A DNA stretch of 64,000 nucleotides from assembly GCA_009103225.1 (NCBI GenBank), contig RHPI01002533.1, forward strand, positions 1,369,186-1,433,185, in the 5' to 3' direction. Under the pieces are notes generated by a model. The model worked only from the letters and a program-made list of their open reading frames with translations. It made no database searches and was not told the DNA's origin. Numbering within the stretch: the stretch's first letter is position 1; each line of letters begins with the position of its first letter. This DNA is from Chlorokybus atmophyticus (lineage: Eukaryota; Streptophyta; Chlorokybophyceae; Chlorokybales; Chlorokybaceae). Of the stretch, positions 21,772 through 33,158 are shown one piece after another. A program made the translations under genes and the position numbers.

Positions 21772-21848
21772 TTTCTTATCACGCTCTTTTTAAAAAAAAA
21801 AGGGGGTGATTTTTAAAAAAAAAAAGAGCGCTATAAGAAATTGTGTCA
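21772..21848. repeat. Inverted repeat around oligo-A tracts
   Basis: Outer arms ATTTCTTATCACGCTCTTTTT and, inverted, ATTTCTTATAGCGCTCTTTTT pair with two mismatches and flank A10, G5 and A11 runs. It could be the folded remnant of a small transposon with terminal inverted repeats. No target duplication is evident. Confidence 0.6.
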
Positions 21849-21946
21849 GGCAGAGGAGAAAGCCAAAAACACAGCATTGGGTTGGCTAGCTCGCGCGCGC
21901 ACAGATATGCTAAATTTGTAGGAAAAGTGTGACGCTCACGTGCAAC

Positions 21947-24842
21947 ATGAACGAGAGCGTGATACTTACCAACGCAACAACATTTGGCAGTTGACAGAAG
22001 AGCTCGCAATAGCTCGCTATCAACTGCAGGCGGCGGAGATAGCCAGAGATGAGGTGATTATGCAGAACAGAGTGATTGCGAGTGCAGTGAGGTCGAGCGA
22101 GTCAAGCGTGCAGTACAGTCCAGACTGCGGAGACATTACGCGCGGGCTCGGGCAGTGGCACGCGATTGTGGTTGGGGCTGGTCGGCATGTGTCATGCACA
22201 TCTTAGCCGGTTATCGTTTTGGTGCGGAGTGTAGATGTACACCTTCCAGATGATATCCTTGATGAATAGAGTATAGTGGTGTATGTGATGCATTTGCATA
22301 CAAATTGTATCATCGTATTCTTCCTTTATAATCAACTCACATCCGTATCAGCATCATCACGCATTGCGGAATGTATGTGCAGTATTGTGTTCAACACACA
22401 ATGAACATGGTGGTATATATGTGCAGGTGTTGAGCGTGCCACTCGGCACACGAACTCAGGTGCAATCACCTTTCCATAGCATCGTAGAATCGTGCCTCTG
22501 CGGCGATCTTGTCGCGCACAGTCATCTCTGCCTCTGAGGTACATTCATTGTACTCTGGGAAGGCGAAGACACAACACGGTTGTGCAGGGATGTGACATGA
22601 CAACACATACGCTCACGCGCACGCAGTGACACACGCAAAAATTTGCAGGTTGCAAATATGGAACCAGCCTCCACTGAAGCGAAGCCCGACGAGAAGAAGA
22701 CGGCAAATACAGCGACAGGTGCTGCTAGTTGATATCAACCTTAATACATAATGATAAGGGTCATCTGTATATAATTTCAATGTTAATGCTAGGCTCAAAT
22801 AGTGATGAACGTTATTGATGTTAATTGCGACATGCATTGCGTATTAGATGAAATAGCGGAAGTGGATCGCAAGCGCAAGGCCGAATACCATGATTGGATG
22901 GTCGAAGTCGAGAGCGAAATTGAGAGCGAAGCAAAAGATACAGAGCCAATAGCTGGCAAGCAAAAGCACGACGTGTAAAAGAAGAGGCTCGAAAGCTTCA
23001 ACACGAGACAGGTGGTACTTCACAGCCTCGCGCACCTCACAATATGCCACAATCAAGCTCTCGTGATCGTGGCCGAAGACAAACTTCTTGTCGAGCGCCC
23101 GCACATCCTGTTAACGTACCCAATAAGCCACAAGGTATAGCTATGCATGATGCTGGTCAGTTGATCTTAAAATGCACTTATAATGAACGTGGCTACACCA
23201 TGTGCAGGTTACGAAGCCATGCATGCACCGACGACGCATGGTCTCCCGAGCAGACCCAGCAGCAGATGTAAGCACACAACCTCGTGAGTTGCACTGTAAC
23301 GTACACACCCACTATGACACGCAGAGCATAAGCATAAAACTTATGAACGATTATTGCATAGCAGGTATCCCGCAGTCTCAGGCTTGCACGACACAACACA
23401 CTGCGCAACCAGCAACCTGTGGTTATTATAGAAGGCGTGCACCGAATTTGTTGGCAGCAGGTCATATGACTGACGCCAACAATGAGCCACAAGCCACATA
23501 TGATTTTGTTTCATATTTATCAACATTGGTCATGTCGCTGAATCTGCCGCAGTAGGTCACAATGACGGCTACCGCAAGTGCAGATGGCAAACCCGCGAGT
23601 GCAAGCGCCACACCGCACGAGCCATAAGACAACCCAGCAGCATACGCAAGCACACTACCAGGTGCACATATGGTGAATGTATAGACAACAGCTATTGGTG
23701 CACATAATGACAAGCTTTACAAGCAACACGTAAACGGCAGGTGTAGATGGGACGGAACGTGCTCATGCGACGAATAGCTCGGCATCTAAGGGCGCTGAAG
23801 CCAATGCTTCTGCTGCACCCATTGCACAAAAAGCTCCTGAAGAGCGAGCAGGTGTCATGTTGGGTTCGACGTGATTGTTTTTGATCACCTTGAAGTTGCA
23901 GCAACGGTTGCTGGCTTGATAATCACATATGATCCTTGTACAGGTGGTACGACCGGGCTGTGCAATGGCCGAGCCGGCGATGGACGCTGGCGTGTGTTTC
24001 ACTCGACAATGGATGAAGAGGATGCAGTGCGAGCTCAAAGTAATGCAATCGTACCAGATTATGTGTTGGTTGCGGTCATGTATGGGCAACACTCTCCAAT
24101 GGAATTCCCCGGCAAGGACGAGCATCCTGGCTTGTAAGTACACTTTGCATCAGTAAAACGATACGAGCTATGCTATTTCATATAATTGTTTGTGTGCATC
24201 GCAATATGACGATCTATATAATTGTACATAAGGCTGTAGGACAAGTGCACGCGACCGGTCTTAAGTGTGGAGAGACAGGTTGCAAGGATGCCCACAAGAG
24301 ACCACAATACATTACTTGTATCCGACAACCCACTTTGTGGTGTGTCTTGCATGCTGCATTTTAAGATATCTTCGCCGGCTAGTAGATGATCTCAAGCAAT
24401 GCATGCTTAAACGACACTGCTTTTAGGAGTGGTGTGCGTTGAGGCAAAGGGAGACGCGCACACGATTTTGGCCCATACCCACAACCGATCATTGCGCAAA
24501 GTTTTTACTGTGGCGAAAAAGTAATACGCTACCCGACCGCCATCAGATGAAACCGGTGCGTTTAACTTACGATATCCATACTCGCATCCAATTCGTCAAC
24601 AATTGACCTACGTTTATTGCAGCATTAAGTATCATGCACAGTGTGCATGTAGTTGATGATGTGTACGTCCGCAATTGACCGTGCAAACGATGAAAGCCAA
24701 CATTGCCGCGCTACGAGATGCCAAGTTGAGGTTAAAAATCAAGTTTTATCTCAATCTAGGACCACAGTTGCACAGCTACGACGTCATCCATAACATGAAC
24801 CGCACAATCCTTGAGGGAGATAAAGAGCGGCGCAAAGAGTGA
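21947..24842 (+). other. Candidate multi-exon gene, unidentified
   Basis: Several short open segments on the plus strand have coding-like composition and are bounded by possible splice sites. They include a charged helical segment at 21941-22206 (ERERDTYQRNNIWQLTEELA), one from ATG 22658 (MEPASTEAKPDEKKT), one from 22804 (DEIAEVDRKRKAEYHDWMVE), one near 23750 (GAEANASAAPIAQKAPEERA), one at 23942-24137 (DGRWRVFHSTMDEEDAVRAQ, then VLVAVMYGQHSPMEFPGKDE) and one at 24690-24842 (MKANIAALRDAKLRLKIKFY). I could not join them with consistent phases and recognise no family. It may be a host gene, a captured gene or part of an unknown element just upstream of the DIRS element. Confidence 0.3.
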
Positions 24843-24894
24843 TTATATGTTGATCATGTCACCTCACAACTGTGGCATACATGTTATGACACAT

Positions 24895-25323
24895 ATGCAA
24901 ACCAACACACATGCACTGTGTGCACCAGCATTGGACGAGGTGTGCACGCAGTTCCACCATGTGGAAGTGGCCAACAAGCATAGTTGGAAAGTGGTGGAGG
25001 AGCTCACGAGAGACCCTCTAGCTACGGACGATGCAGAGGCAAAGCGCCGTAAGAAGGCAATCAAGGAGGCAGCTACGGCGCAGCCCAAGCCCAAGGCGAA
25101 GGCGGCCTACACTCCCAACAAGGGGCGGGGCCAGTACCCCCCCGGCTACTCTGGATCTTATGCATCTGGTGCGGGGCATACCAGTTACAAGACCGCGCCT
25201 ATGCAGTCTCAGGCCGCATCTACGGGGGGCCAGCGCGATGCCCGCACCTGTTATAATTGTAAGGAGACAGGGCACTTGCGTGCCTATTGCCGTAAGCCCT
25301 CCGCAGGGCGTGGCGGCCACTGA
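24895..25323 (+). CDS. DIRS Gag-like protein, 3' part
   Basis: Open to TGA at 25321-25323. Contains ALDEVCTQFHHVEVANKHSW, a basic alanine/lysine stretch (EAKRRKKAIKEAATAQPKPK), a glycine/tyrosine-rich spacer and a CCHC knuckle CYNCKETGHLRAYC. The same protein is partly present on the minus strand at 29090-29620, so the similarity defines a family. The N-terminal limit is unclear. Confidence 0.7.
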   Translation: MQTNTHALCAPALDEVCTQFHHVEVANKHSWKVVEELTRDPLATDDAEAKRRKKAIKEAATAQPKPKAKAAYTPNKGRGQYPPGYSGSYASGAGHTSYKTAPMQSQAASTGGQRDARTCYNCKETGHLRAYCRKPSAGRGGH

Positions 25324-25530
25324 TTTGGTAGCGCAGCTCTGTAGCTGTTGAGACAGCCTAGTAGCTGTACACTTGCACTGTTCATGCTATAGCCCGATGG
25401 GGCACCTTTTTGTGTTTGCAACTGCTGCTTTAATGAGTCAAATTGCGAGCTGGATGACTGAAAGTGTTGGATTTGTGATCCACTATTGATAACATCGCTG
25501 ACTTGCTTGTAACTTTTACTGGGGGTCTCA

Positions 25531-25546
25531 CCACCCCCCCCCCCCC
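25531..25546. repeat. Oligo-C tract
   Basis: About 15 Cs between the DIRS Gag and RT ORFs. Its length is likely unreliable in the assembly. Confidence 0.9.
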
Positions 25547-25773
25547 AAATGGAACTGACACGTTATGACCATTACAATGAGGCCAGTAGCGTTGTGCTGA
25601 ACAAAACAGAACCCAATTTGGACACTGTTTGCATGAGTTGTGGCCATTTTACGATCGTTGTGCCGTTGAGGCTCTGGCCGAGCTCCGTTGTAGAGGACAC
25701 TTCGTGGTCGTGTGCAGTAGCCTACACTAGCACAGAGGAGGACCTTGTTCACGACTGGATGAAGCATAATTAG

Positions 25774-27714
25774 TTTGCTCGCGTCCCTGCCAACCTCATC
25801 GTTGAAGGGCCTTACATGCGTCACCAACTGCGTGATGCCCTGCCAGCATGGTGTGAATTTCGCGAGTCTACTATGGTGCTCTCGTGGGTGGAGTACGGGT
25901 ACAAGCTACCATGGGCGGCTGACCCACCCCCCCAATGGGCATTCACCAACCACAAGGGTGTGCATGAGTTTTCGGACTTCACCGCGGTTGCCATCGCCAA
26001 CCTATTGCATAGTGGGGCCGCACAAGAGTGTGTGACACCCCCCCTCTTGGTGAGCCCACTCAACGTGGTCGATGAGGTCCGCAAGTTGCGCCTCATCATG
26101 GACTTGCGCTATGTCAACTCCTATATGGTGAACACGCCATTCAAGCATGAGAAGGTACGCAGCATCCCGGACTTGCTGCAACCTGAGGACTGGTTGTTCT
26201 CTACGGACTTGAAGTCCGGCTATAATCATGTGGACATCCACCCCGCCTTTTGGGGCTACTCGGGGTTCTCGTTTGCGAGCAAGGTGTTCAACTTTTGCTC
26301 GTTGCCATTTGGGTTGATGGGTGATGGGTTGAGCACGGCTTGCTTCGTGTTCATAAAAATTATGAAGCAATTGGTGCGCCGTTGGCGTGTGCAGGGCATT
26401 CGCGTATTGCCATATATCGACAACTTCCTATTTGGTGCTCGCTCCAAGGCAGAGCATGCCTCCACCTTGTCCATTGTGCAAGCAGATGCAGTTTGGTGCG
26501 GGCTGGTGATTAATACAAAGGCGCAGAACGTGCTAAGTGGAGTCATCATCTTCCTCGGCTTCGTGTGGGATACACACGCTGGCACTGTTCGTATCCCCGG
26601 CAAGAAGTGCGATGGTTTGCTTAGAGACTTGCAACGCGCATTTGGTGACAGGCGCCATGTACCAGTGAAGTTGCTGGCCCGCATCTGCGGCAAGCTGCAA
26701 TCTAAGTTCATGGTGTTGGGCCCTGCTGTCAAACTTATGACTTGGCATACACGCCGCCTAATTGAGACCCGCCGCTCATGGAGCTCTCACATGGTGCTAC
26801 GCCACCCTGAGATCACGGAGTTATCGTGGCTGAGAGACCACTTTGAGGAGCTAATCATGGCACCCATGTGGCCTACCGTGCAGCCGGACATAGTGCAATT
26901 TGTGGATGCTAGCGGCACTGGTTGGGGACTAATGCGCCATGGCATAGCTTACCCCGTGGCGAAGGGCACATTCACACTTGATGAGTGCTTGACTTCATTA
27001 ACACATCGCGAGTTATTGGGACTTGAGCGTGCCTTGCTCACTGTCGAGGAGGAGCTACATGGACACACAGTGCTGTGCTATGGCGATGCCCGCAATGTGT
27101 ACTACATTATGCGCAATGGGGGCAGTGAGGCCGAACACTTGCAGCAAGTGGCATGCCGTGTTTTCTTACATTGCCACCGGCATTGCATTTGCTTGCATGT
27201 GAAGTGGTTACCACGTGAACTCAATGAGAAGGCGGACGCGCTCTCCAAAGCACCAGATTGGAATGGGTGGACCTTGCAAACCCCATGGGTTCGCTTGCTC
27301 GCTCGCAAGTGGGGCCCCTTTGATGTGGACCGCTTTGCCACGGATGCCAACACAGTGTATGTGGCCTTCAACTCGGTGTTACCATGTACGGGCTCATCCG
27401 GCAATGCCTTTCATTGTAGCTGGAGTGGTTGCAACAACTGGTGCCATCCCCCACCACACCGGGTTGGCATTGTTCTGCGTCATGCCCGCGAATGCAAGGC
27501 TCGCATGTGCCTTATTGTACCTGAATGGACAACCCAAACTTGGTGGCCCGTGCTCTGCCCTGGCGGCGTGTGGGCACCATTTGTCACAGCCGTTGAGAGC
27601 CTTCCCGGAGGCCCAGCTTGCTCGTGGCCCAGCCCGCAAATCACAGAACTTCACGGGGGCTTGCCCAACAGTCGTATGTGGGCATTGCGAATTGACTTGC
27701 GTCCTGGCCATTGA
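25774..27714 (+). CDS. DIRS reverse transcriptase-RNase H, catalytic Asp changed
   Basis: One frame is open for about 640 codons to TGA 27712-27714. RT blocks: VRKLRLIMDLRYVNSYM, WLFSTDLKSGYNHVDIHP, FNFCSLPFGLM, then the catalytic box. The box reads YIDN (26413-26424) where YxDD is expected, so the second catalytic aspartate is asparagine (GAC to AAC). RNase H follows (VQFVDASGTGWG, LTHRELLGLERALL, CYGDARNVYYIM, NEKADALSKAPD). After it lies the DIRS-typical region resembling a DNA methyltransferase (FDVDRFATDANTVYVAFNS ... WCHPPPHRVGIVL). The frame is long and clean, but the changed box predicts a dead polymerase. Confidence 0.88.
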   Translation, partial: FARVPANLIVEGPYMRHQLRDALPAWCEFRESTMVLSWVEYGYKLPWAADPPPQWAFTNHKGVHEFSDFTAVAIANLLHSGAAQECVTPPLLVSPLNVVDEVRKLRLIMDLRYVNSYMVNTPFKHEKVRSIPDLLQPEDWLFSTDLKSGYNHVDIHPAFWGYSGFSFASKVFNFCSLPFGLMGDGLSTACFVFIKIMKQLVRRWRVQGIRVLPYIDNFLFGARSKAEHASTLSIVQADAVWCGLVINTKAQNVLSGVIIFLGFVWDTHAGTVRIPGKKCDGLLRDLQRAFGDRRHVPVKLLARICGKLQSKFMVLGPAVKLMTWHTRRLIETRRSWSSHMVLRHPEITELSWLRDHFEELIMAPMWPTVQPDIVQFVDASGTGWGLMRHGIAYPVAKGTFTLDECLTSLTHRELLGLERALLTVEEELHGHTVLCYGDARNVYYIMRNGGSEAEHLQQVACRVFLHCHRHCICLHVKWLPRELNEKADALSKAPDWNGWTLQTPWVRLLARKWGPFDVDRFATDANTVYVAFNSVLPCTGSSGNAFHCSWSGCNNWCHPPPHRVGIVLRHARECKARMCLIVPEWTTQTWWPVLCPGGVWAPFVTAVESLPGGPACSWPSPQITELHGGLPNSRMWALRIDLRPGH

Positions 27715-27717
27715 CAC

Positions 27718-28382
27718 GTGCTGTATACAGCTGCTATTGAGCGAAGCTTACAATCGCTCATGCCCAACGTCCCCGGATACTACGAAATGGAGCGCCTGCG
27801 CACCTTACACCCAGCAGTGGCAACGGCGTCACGTGCTACTAGCACCCTGCGGGGCTATGAGGGCTACTGGCGTCGCTTTGTGGAGTTCTGCACGCCTCGT
27901 GGTTGGGCTGCCCTGGCAGCAGACCCAGGCATAGTGGCCCTGTTCTTGACTAAGATGTTGGTGGATTCAACCACCCCGGCACCTGTGAAACATGCCTCTT
28001 CGGCCATACATGCTGCGCATGCCATGGCAGGCCAGGCCTCTCCCACTGCGCATGCACTCGTTGCCGTGGTTCGTGAGGCCGCTGCCAGGCTGCTACGCTT
28101 GAACACACGGAAGAAGGACGCTTACATGCCTGAGCTCTTGCGAGCCATGGTCTCGCACTTTGCTCGTGATGGGTGGGATTTGGTGGCCAGGTTGCAAACA
28201 GTGACGGTGTTATTGAGATTTGCGGGTATGATGCGGTATTTTTACCTGGCGGAGGTAAACGCGCAGGACATTATTTTCGCCCAGGCCTTATGGATTTCAT
28301 CATCCCGCGCAGCAAAACCGATCAACGTGGTGTGGGCGCCACAATGCACATAGCGTTACAACACAAATATACAAGTGTATAG
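27718..28382 (+). pseudogene. DIRS tyrosine recombinase, frameshifted and truncated
   Basis: N-terminal SAM-like part: SRATSTLRGYEGYWRRFVEF, PGIVALFLTKMLVD. Catalytic part: LLRFAGMMRYFYLAEVNAQD, with the first catalytic arginine in MMRY. The frame then changes near 28290 and FIIPRSKTDQRGVGATMHI is found in another frame. The HxxR and tyrosine motifs expected in the next 100 codons are missing. Confidence 0.8.
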
Positions 28383-28552
28383 ATACAGGCTGATCTATAC
28401 ACAAGTCCGCACTAGGGCGCTAGGCTACAACTATGGGAACTACTTCTTCACATCAGGTGCGAAAGTCATGTGCTTTTTTGGTCTTTGACTTGATGATGGC
28501 GCAATGGCTGCTCACGCAGAGGTCGAAGCCTGAGAAGCCTGTACACCTGCAA
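28383..28552. other. Non-coding spacer after the DIRS recombinase
   Basis: No motif recognised. Confidence 0.4.
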
Positions 28553-28770
28553 AGTAAACCACACTCGCCACCCACGCCAAGGACGGCGCCGTCGTGCTAG
28601 GGTTTCAAGCGACTAGATTCGTCGTGGGTCACAAGCTCCTTAGCTTGTGACTCACAACTTACTCCAGTTGTGCCCCCAAGTGCCTAGGGCACTAGGGGCA
28701 CAAGAGTCTCATAACTTATTAACGAGTTCTTGAGTTCATGGGCGCGCATTTCATGCGCTTCATGAACTTA
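28553..28770. repeat. Hairpin-rich dispersed repeat, copy 1
   Basis: About 215 bp, repeated at 42906-43125. Contains at least three dyads: GTCACAAGCT/AGCTTGTGAC, TTGTGCCCC..AAGTGCC/GGCACT.AGGGGCACAA, and AGTTCATG..GCGC/GCGC..CATGAACT. Its position between two DIRS pieces suggests DIRS terminal or internal complementary repeats, but this is inference. Confidence 0.7.
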
Positions 28771-29089
28771 TATTACCTTTACAAACATATAACCGCTGAC
28801 TTGCTTTACCTTAATCCCAATTTATTGGGCATGCACATGCATGTGCGCACTTGCACACATGTGCAACCATGCACAACTTGCGGTGCCACCCACTTTATTT
28901 GCAGGCTATACTTATTTACACTATCGCACACGCGATAGCACCCACATATGTAACTTATATAGCTGCTACACACATGCGCTGCAACAAGCACAATAGTATA
29001 ACGATCGCATGTGTCACTATGTATGCTTGATATGGTAATGGTTTAAGTGTTGATGCTTTAAGTGTGCGGTGCCATCCATGGCATAATGG
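28771..29089. other. Non-coding, nothing recognised
   Basis: Short ORFs only, moderately AT-rich. Confidence 0.4.
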
Positions 29090-29620
29090 CATAGCAAAGG
29101 CTCACGGCAATAGGCACGCAGGTGGCTTAGCTTCCCACAGTTGTAGCAGGTGCGGACATCCCACTAGCCCCTAGTTGAAGCTGCATGAGATTGCATAGGA
29201 GCGGTCTTGTACCTGGTCTGCCCAGCGCCAGCTGCATGGGACCCAGAGTAGCGGGGGGGTACTGGCCCCGCCCTTTGTTGGGATGGTAGGCAGGCTTGGC
29301 CTTGGGCTTGGGCTGCGCCGCAGCCACATTCTTCAACGCCTTCTTCAGGCGCTTAGCCTCATCATCATCCACAACGGGGGGGGCAATAGCTGGCANNNNN
29401 NNNNNNNNNNNNNNNNNNNNNNNNNNGGGGGGGGGGGGGGGGGGGGGGGGGGCGCACCAGCTCGTCCACGACCTTTCAATCATGCTTATTGGCCACTATC
29501 ACATAGTGGAATTGCTTACACACCTCATCCAATGCTGCGCACAGAGAATACATGAGCAACACGTGCTGTATGCTCATACAGGCTCAAAGCCACCGGGTCT
29601 AGCGCCAAGCGCACCCCCAA
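29090..29620 (-). pseudogene. DIRS Gag-like fragment, second copy
   Basis: Minus strand. ALDEVCKQFHYVIVANKHD then an in-frame TGA, KVVDELV, a proline run, DDEAKRLKKALKNVAAAQPK, PNKGRGQYPP and the knuckle CYNCGKLSHLRAYC. It parallels 24895-25323. The proline run is the oligo-G tract at 29427-29452 next to a 31-N gap. Confidence 0.8.
29396..29426. other. Assembly gap (31 N)
   Basis: Ns directly beside a 26-G homopolymer (29427-29452), inside the DIRS Gag fragment. The true length of the tract is unknown. Confidence 0.99.
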
Positions 29621-29817
29621 TCCATTCCCGTACCTATCATATGCATATACGCATGCAAATGCAAACGTGGTGCCTTGTCGTGCTCGTTCCCTTGCTGTGG
29701 GGTAGTCATAATGTGAATTCAGAGGTGAAGATACAATTGTGTTAAGTGCGGGCCCCTCCCCCTCCCTCCGGATATGGGGGGAGGAGGGATGCGGAACATA
29801 TGTAGCTTGTTAAATGT

Positions 29818-31256
29818 TATAGGTTACAGAGAGTACATGTATAGGCGCCTACATGTAGTTGGTACGATCAGCTTAACCTTTATCGTTGCGGGAGTTACGA
29901 GAGTTACGGGAGTTACGGCAGTTATGGTCGACCATGGTCAACTTTGACGCTGACCATTAATTTTGACCATTATTAGTGTTGACTAGTGTTGACTTTGACC
30001 ATAGTGAACTAGAGTTGATTAGTGCTTAGAAGCATAATATATAAGACACTGTATACTGCTTAATACAACGGTCGCACATTGTCTCTATAATTGGCGTGCT
30101 TGCTGCACTTGTCCTTAGTGTGTGCACACTTGTATATAAGAGGCAAATACACACACACTAGGCGCATCATTAATTCTCAACAGGTTATGGGCCCACACTC
30201 GCTTGTGTGATTGCTTGTGCTAGTCAGAGAGAGTGTTGAGCATAGGCGCCTACTAGTATAGTGTTCTTGCGGAGAGGGTGAGTTGTACTATTGTATAGCA
30301 AGCAATGATTGACATAGATAGGATGCCCATTGAGTCCCTTGATCTGCACAACTACGCTTCATGGTCGCTGAAGATGAAATTGGTGCTGATTCGCCAGAAG
30401 CTCTGTAGTTTTGTCGACCCCACCTCCTCTACATCATTGCGGCCAAGAACAGGTGACACTGCTAAGTAGACAGAGAACTCACAATCAACTTTTGCGCTGA
30501 CATGCCTGCACGTCAAAGACCATTTAATCTCCCTTTTATTGCGGATTGCAAAACTAGACGTGAGGCGTGGGAGGTCTTTGACATCCTCGTTAAGGCTAAC
30601 GGTAACTCGCGCAAATTGCAACTGAGATGCAAGCTGAACTGTTTCAAGATCGAGCACAAGGAGCCAGTCCATAAGTACATCTCGCGTGCAATAGTTGCTG
30701 GTGTTGAGCTGCATACATTAGAAATTGCATTGCTGTGGAGTTGTTTATGGTAGCACATAGGTGTGCGGTACTAGTTAGGGCACTTTATTTCATTGGCATG
30801 CAATGACTGAGTTGTATAGCTAGCTAACATGAACTGGGAGGGGTGCTTCCCTTAGTAGAAGGGTCTAATCAACCCTTGCACGGCATACACTCTGGTATAG
30901 CATTGTTAAGGTAGAGAACTCAGTGTAGTTTATAGCATGGTTCGCCATCGAAGGAGTCTTCGAAACCACATGAGCAAGGGCAGGCGTGGCGTGGTACAAC
31001 ATGATGCGACAACTATGAGGAGGAAACAATGAATATTGAAACTTTATAGTCCTGCTGACAGCACGAGGACAAGGATGGTGTCATGGTGACAAGCATCAGG
31101 ATTGTGGGAGCAACACATTTATGGGAGTGTTGAATGGGATAAGTGAATGTGGGTAAGCTTGCAAGAAAAACTTGGAATTCAAGGTCGAGCTGCTCATGTG
31201 GGAGTGTTAATGGTTACAGGTTGTTGAACGTACATGTATAGGCGGCGCCTATATGT
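29818..31256 (+). mobile_element. Gag-only copia-type element, copy C
   Basis: 5' LTR 29818-30182 and PBS 30183-30196 (GGTTATGGGCCCAC). The interior resembles copy A but has a deletion that joins mid-gag to the 3' non-coding part near 30690. The 3' LTR starts at 31205 and is cut after about 50 bp where the gypsy LTR end begins. Confidence 0.85.
30305..30752 (+). pseudogene. copia-type Gag, stop and internal deletion
   Basis: ATG 30305 opens MIDIDRMPIESLDLHNYASW. TAG at 30467-30469 replaces the tryptophan TGG of copy A. Downstream, LQLRCKLNCFKIEHKEPVHK is followed by an abrupt jump to sequence that lies after gag in copy A. The zinc knuckle is lost. Confidence 0.85.
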
Positions 31257-32006
31257 AGTACGGATGTTGATCTTCGGAGTGCATTGAACTTGCTCTCTAG
31301 AGGTTGTGGCTTGATATGACTGCATCACCTCGCCGCCCCGATTGCCAAGACACATCTACACGTGAGAGAATGCAGCGTATGCACACGGGCATTGCTTGTC
31401 ATTTGATGTGATTGTGGTTGCGTGGGTGCACGTTGTGTAGTCCGCATCAGAGTGTGGTATCTACATGTTGCCGCATTCATACACCTCACTTAACAGTGGA
31501 GTTATATTCACCTCATGCAAGGAACTGCATAAGCAGCACTACCTGTAGTGGCTTGTTGACTTACAGTGTCATCCTCCTTGTACAAGTGAGTGTCGTGCAT
31601 CAGCGTGGGTTGCATCTTGGCAACAATGGTGGTTGCATCAGTGTCGTGTTATCATTGTCAGCACATAGTGCATGTCCAAGCACTAGTGTGCTGAGTGGTA
31701 GCGTTGGGGAGCACCGATAAAGTACACACACTCTGCCTCACTCTCTTCGTCGCTCACGTGCAAACTGCATAAGTGAGTCCCCAGCAGTCAGAAAGTCCAC
31801 CCATCCATACGAGCTCCCCTGTTACGGAGGAGACCACCAGCAACATCGACAGCTGGTTGGGCTCAAACCTATCTTACGGGCGCTACGGCGAAGGAGAGGG
31901 CGACAACAGCATCGACAGCCCTCAGTCTTCCCCAAAATCCCGTTCCAAACATACTCAGTCTCGTCATTGAGTTGAAAGCTTCATCGATCAGCTCGACAGC
32001 GACAAC

Positions 32007-33121
32007 ATGGAGGCATCCGACTCCACTCATGGTCTTACTTTCTCCGGACGTCCTGGCACAACACCCCTGGACGAATGGAGCATCAAGTTCGACTCCAGGA
32101 CGAACTACCATGCGATCAAGACTCCAAAGTGGTCAGATGTTATGTCTTTTCGCACGGCTGCAACCTGCTTAGACCACGAGGCACATGAGGTGTGTATGTT
32201 AGTTGCTGCACAGCATGAGATTGGAGGGTACGGAGTTCTGGCAGGCACCGGAGCTCTGCCCATGGAGACATCAACTCCTGGTGTCCCTGTCACGCCTATT
32301 GTTCCAGTTGCCCCACTGCAAGGCCCTACTCTTACTGAAGCTCTTGCCGCAGCATAGTTGACAGCTGAAGCAGACATATCAGCAGTTGATCCTGCATTGG
32401 TCGACCGCGAGTTGGCGGCAGCGCAGCAAGCACGCCGTTCTCAGGTGCAACTTTTGGCTTTCAGACCAATGGTGGAGCAACAAACTGCACTCGAGGAGGC
32501 ACAAGCACGACAACGTGCCCCCGTACCTGATACTCCATTTCAGACAAGGACTCAGGAGATCCGAGACACAGCTGCCGGCAGTACTCTGTCGTCAGGCTCG
32601 ATCAGCATGCGAGAACCCGCGCTCACCGTCAGGGTGGAGCGCACGTTGTCACCGTTACAGGACTTGTACCTGGCGCTCCGGCGCACATTTCCACCACAAA
32701 CCAATCGGAAGGTGGAGGAGTTGCGTCAACTCAGGCGCAAAGCAGGGGAGGACCCTCTGCGCACTTACACGCGGATTGTCAAGCTGCTGAAGGACACCAA
32801 CTATAGAATCCTCAGCGACGAAGCTGCCGCTGTAGTGTTTGTCAGCCAACTAGTGCTTCCATTGCACAGGACGGTGGACAACGCTCTCAACAATACCCGA
32901 CCCCAAGGGTATTCGCTGCTTCAGGCCTTTGAAACAACCCAGGCCATCCATGACCGCCAGGTGTGGATGAGAGCAGTGTTGGATATGAACTCTGGTCCTT
33001 CACGTCCTCCTGCTCCTGCATTAGACCCCAGACGACGTGACCGCAAGTCTTACACCACCAGCATACCCAAACCTCCTGCGAAGTCAGCTCACGCTGCACT
33101 CCCTGACCATGTTGTTTGCCA

Positions 33122-33158
<37 letters not shown>

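Larger units (their letters stand above)
24895..28400 (+). mobile_element. DIRS-type retrotransposon
   Basis: Three coding parts are in DIRS order: a Gag-like ORF with zinc knuckle, RT plus RNase H, and a tyrosine recombinase in place of an integrase. DIRS elements integrate through a circular intermediate with that recombinase and make no target duplication. Ends are not defined. The recombinase is broken, and the hairpin-rich block at 28553-28770 may be part of its terminal repeats. Confidence 0.85.
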
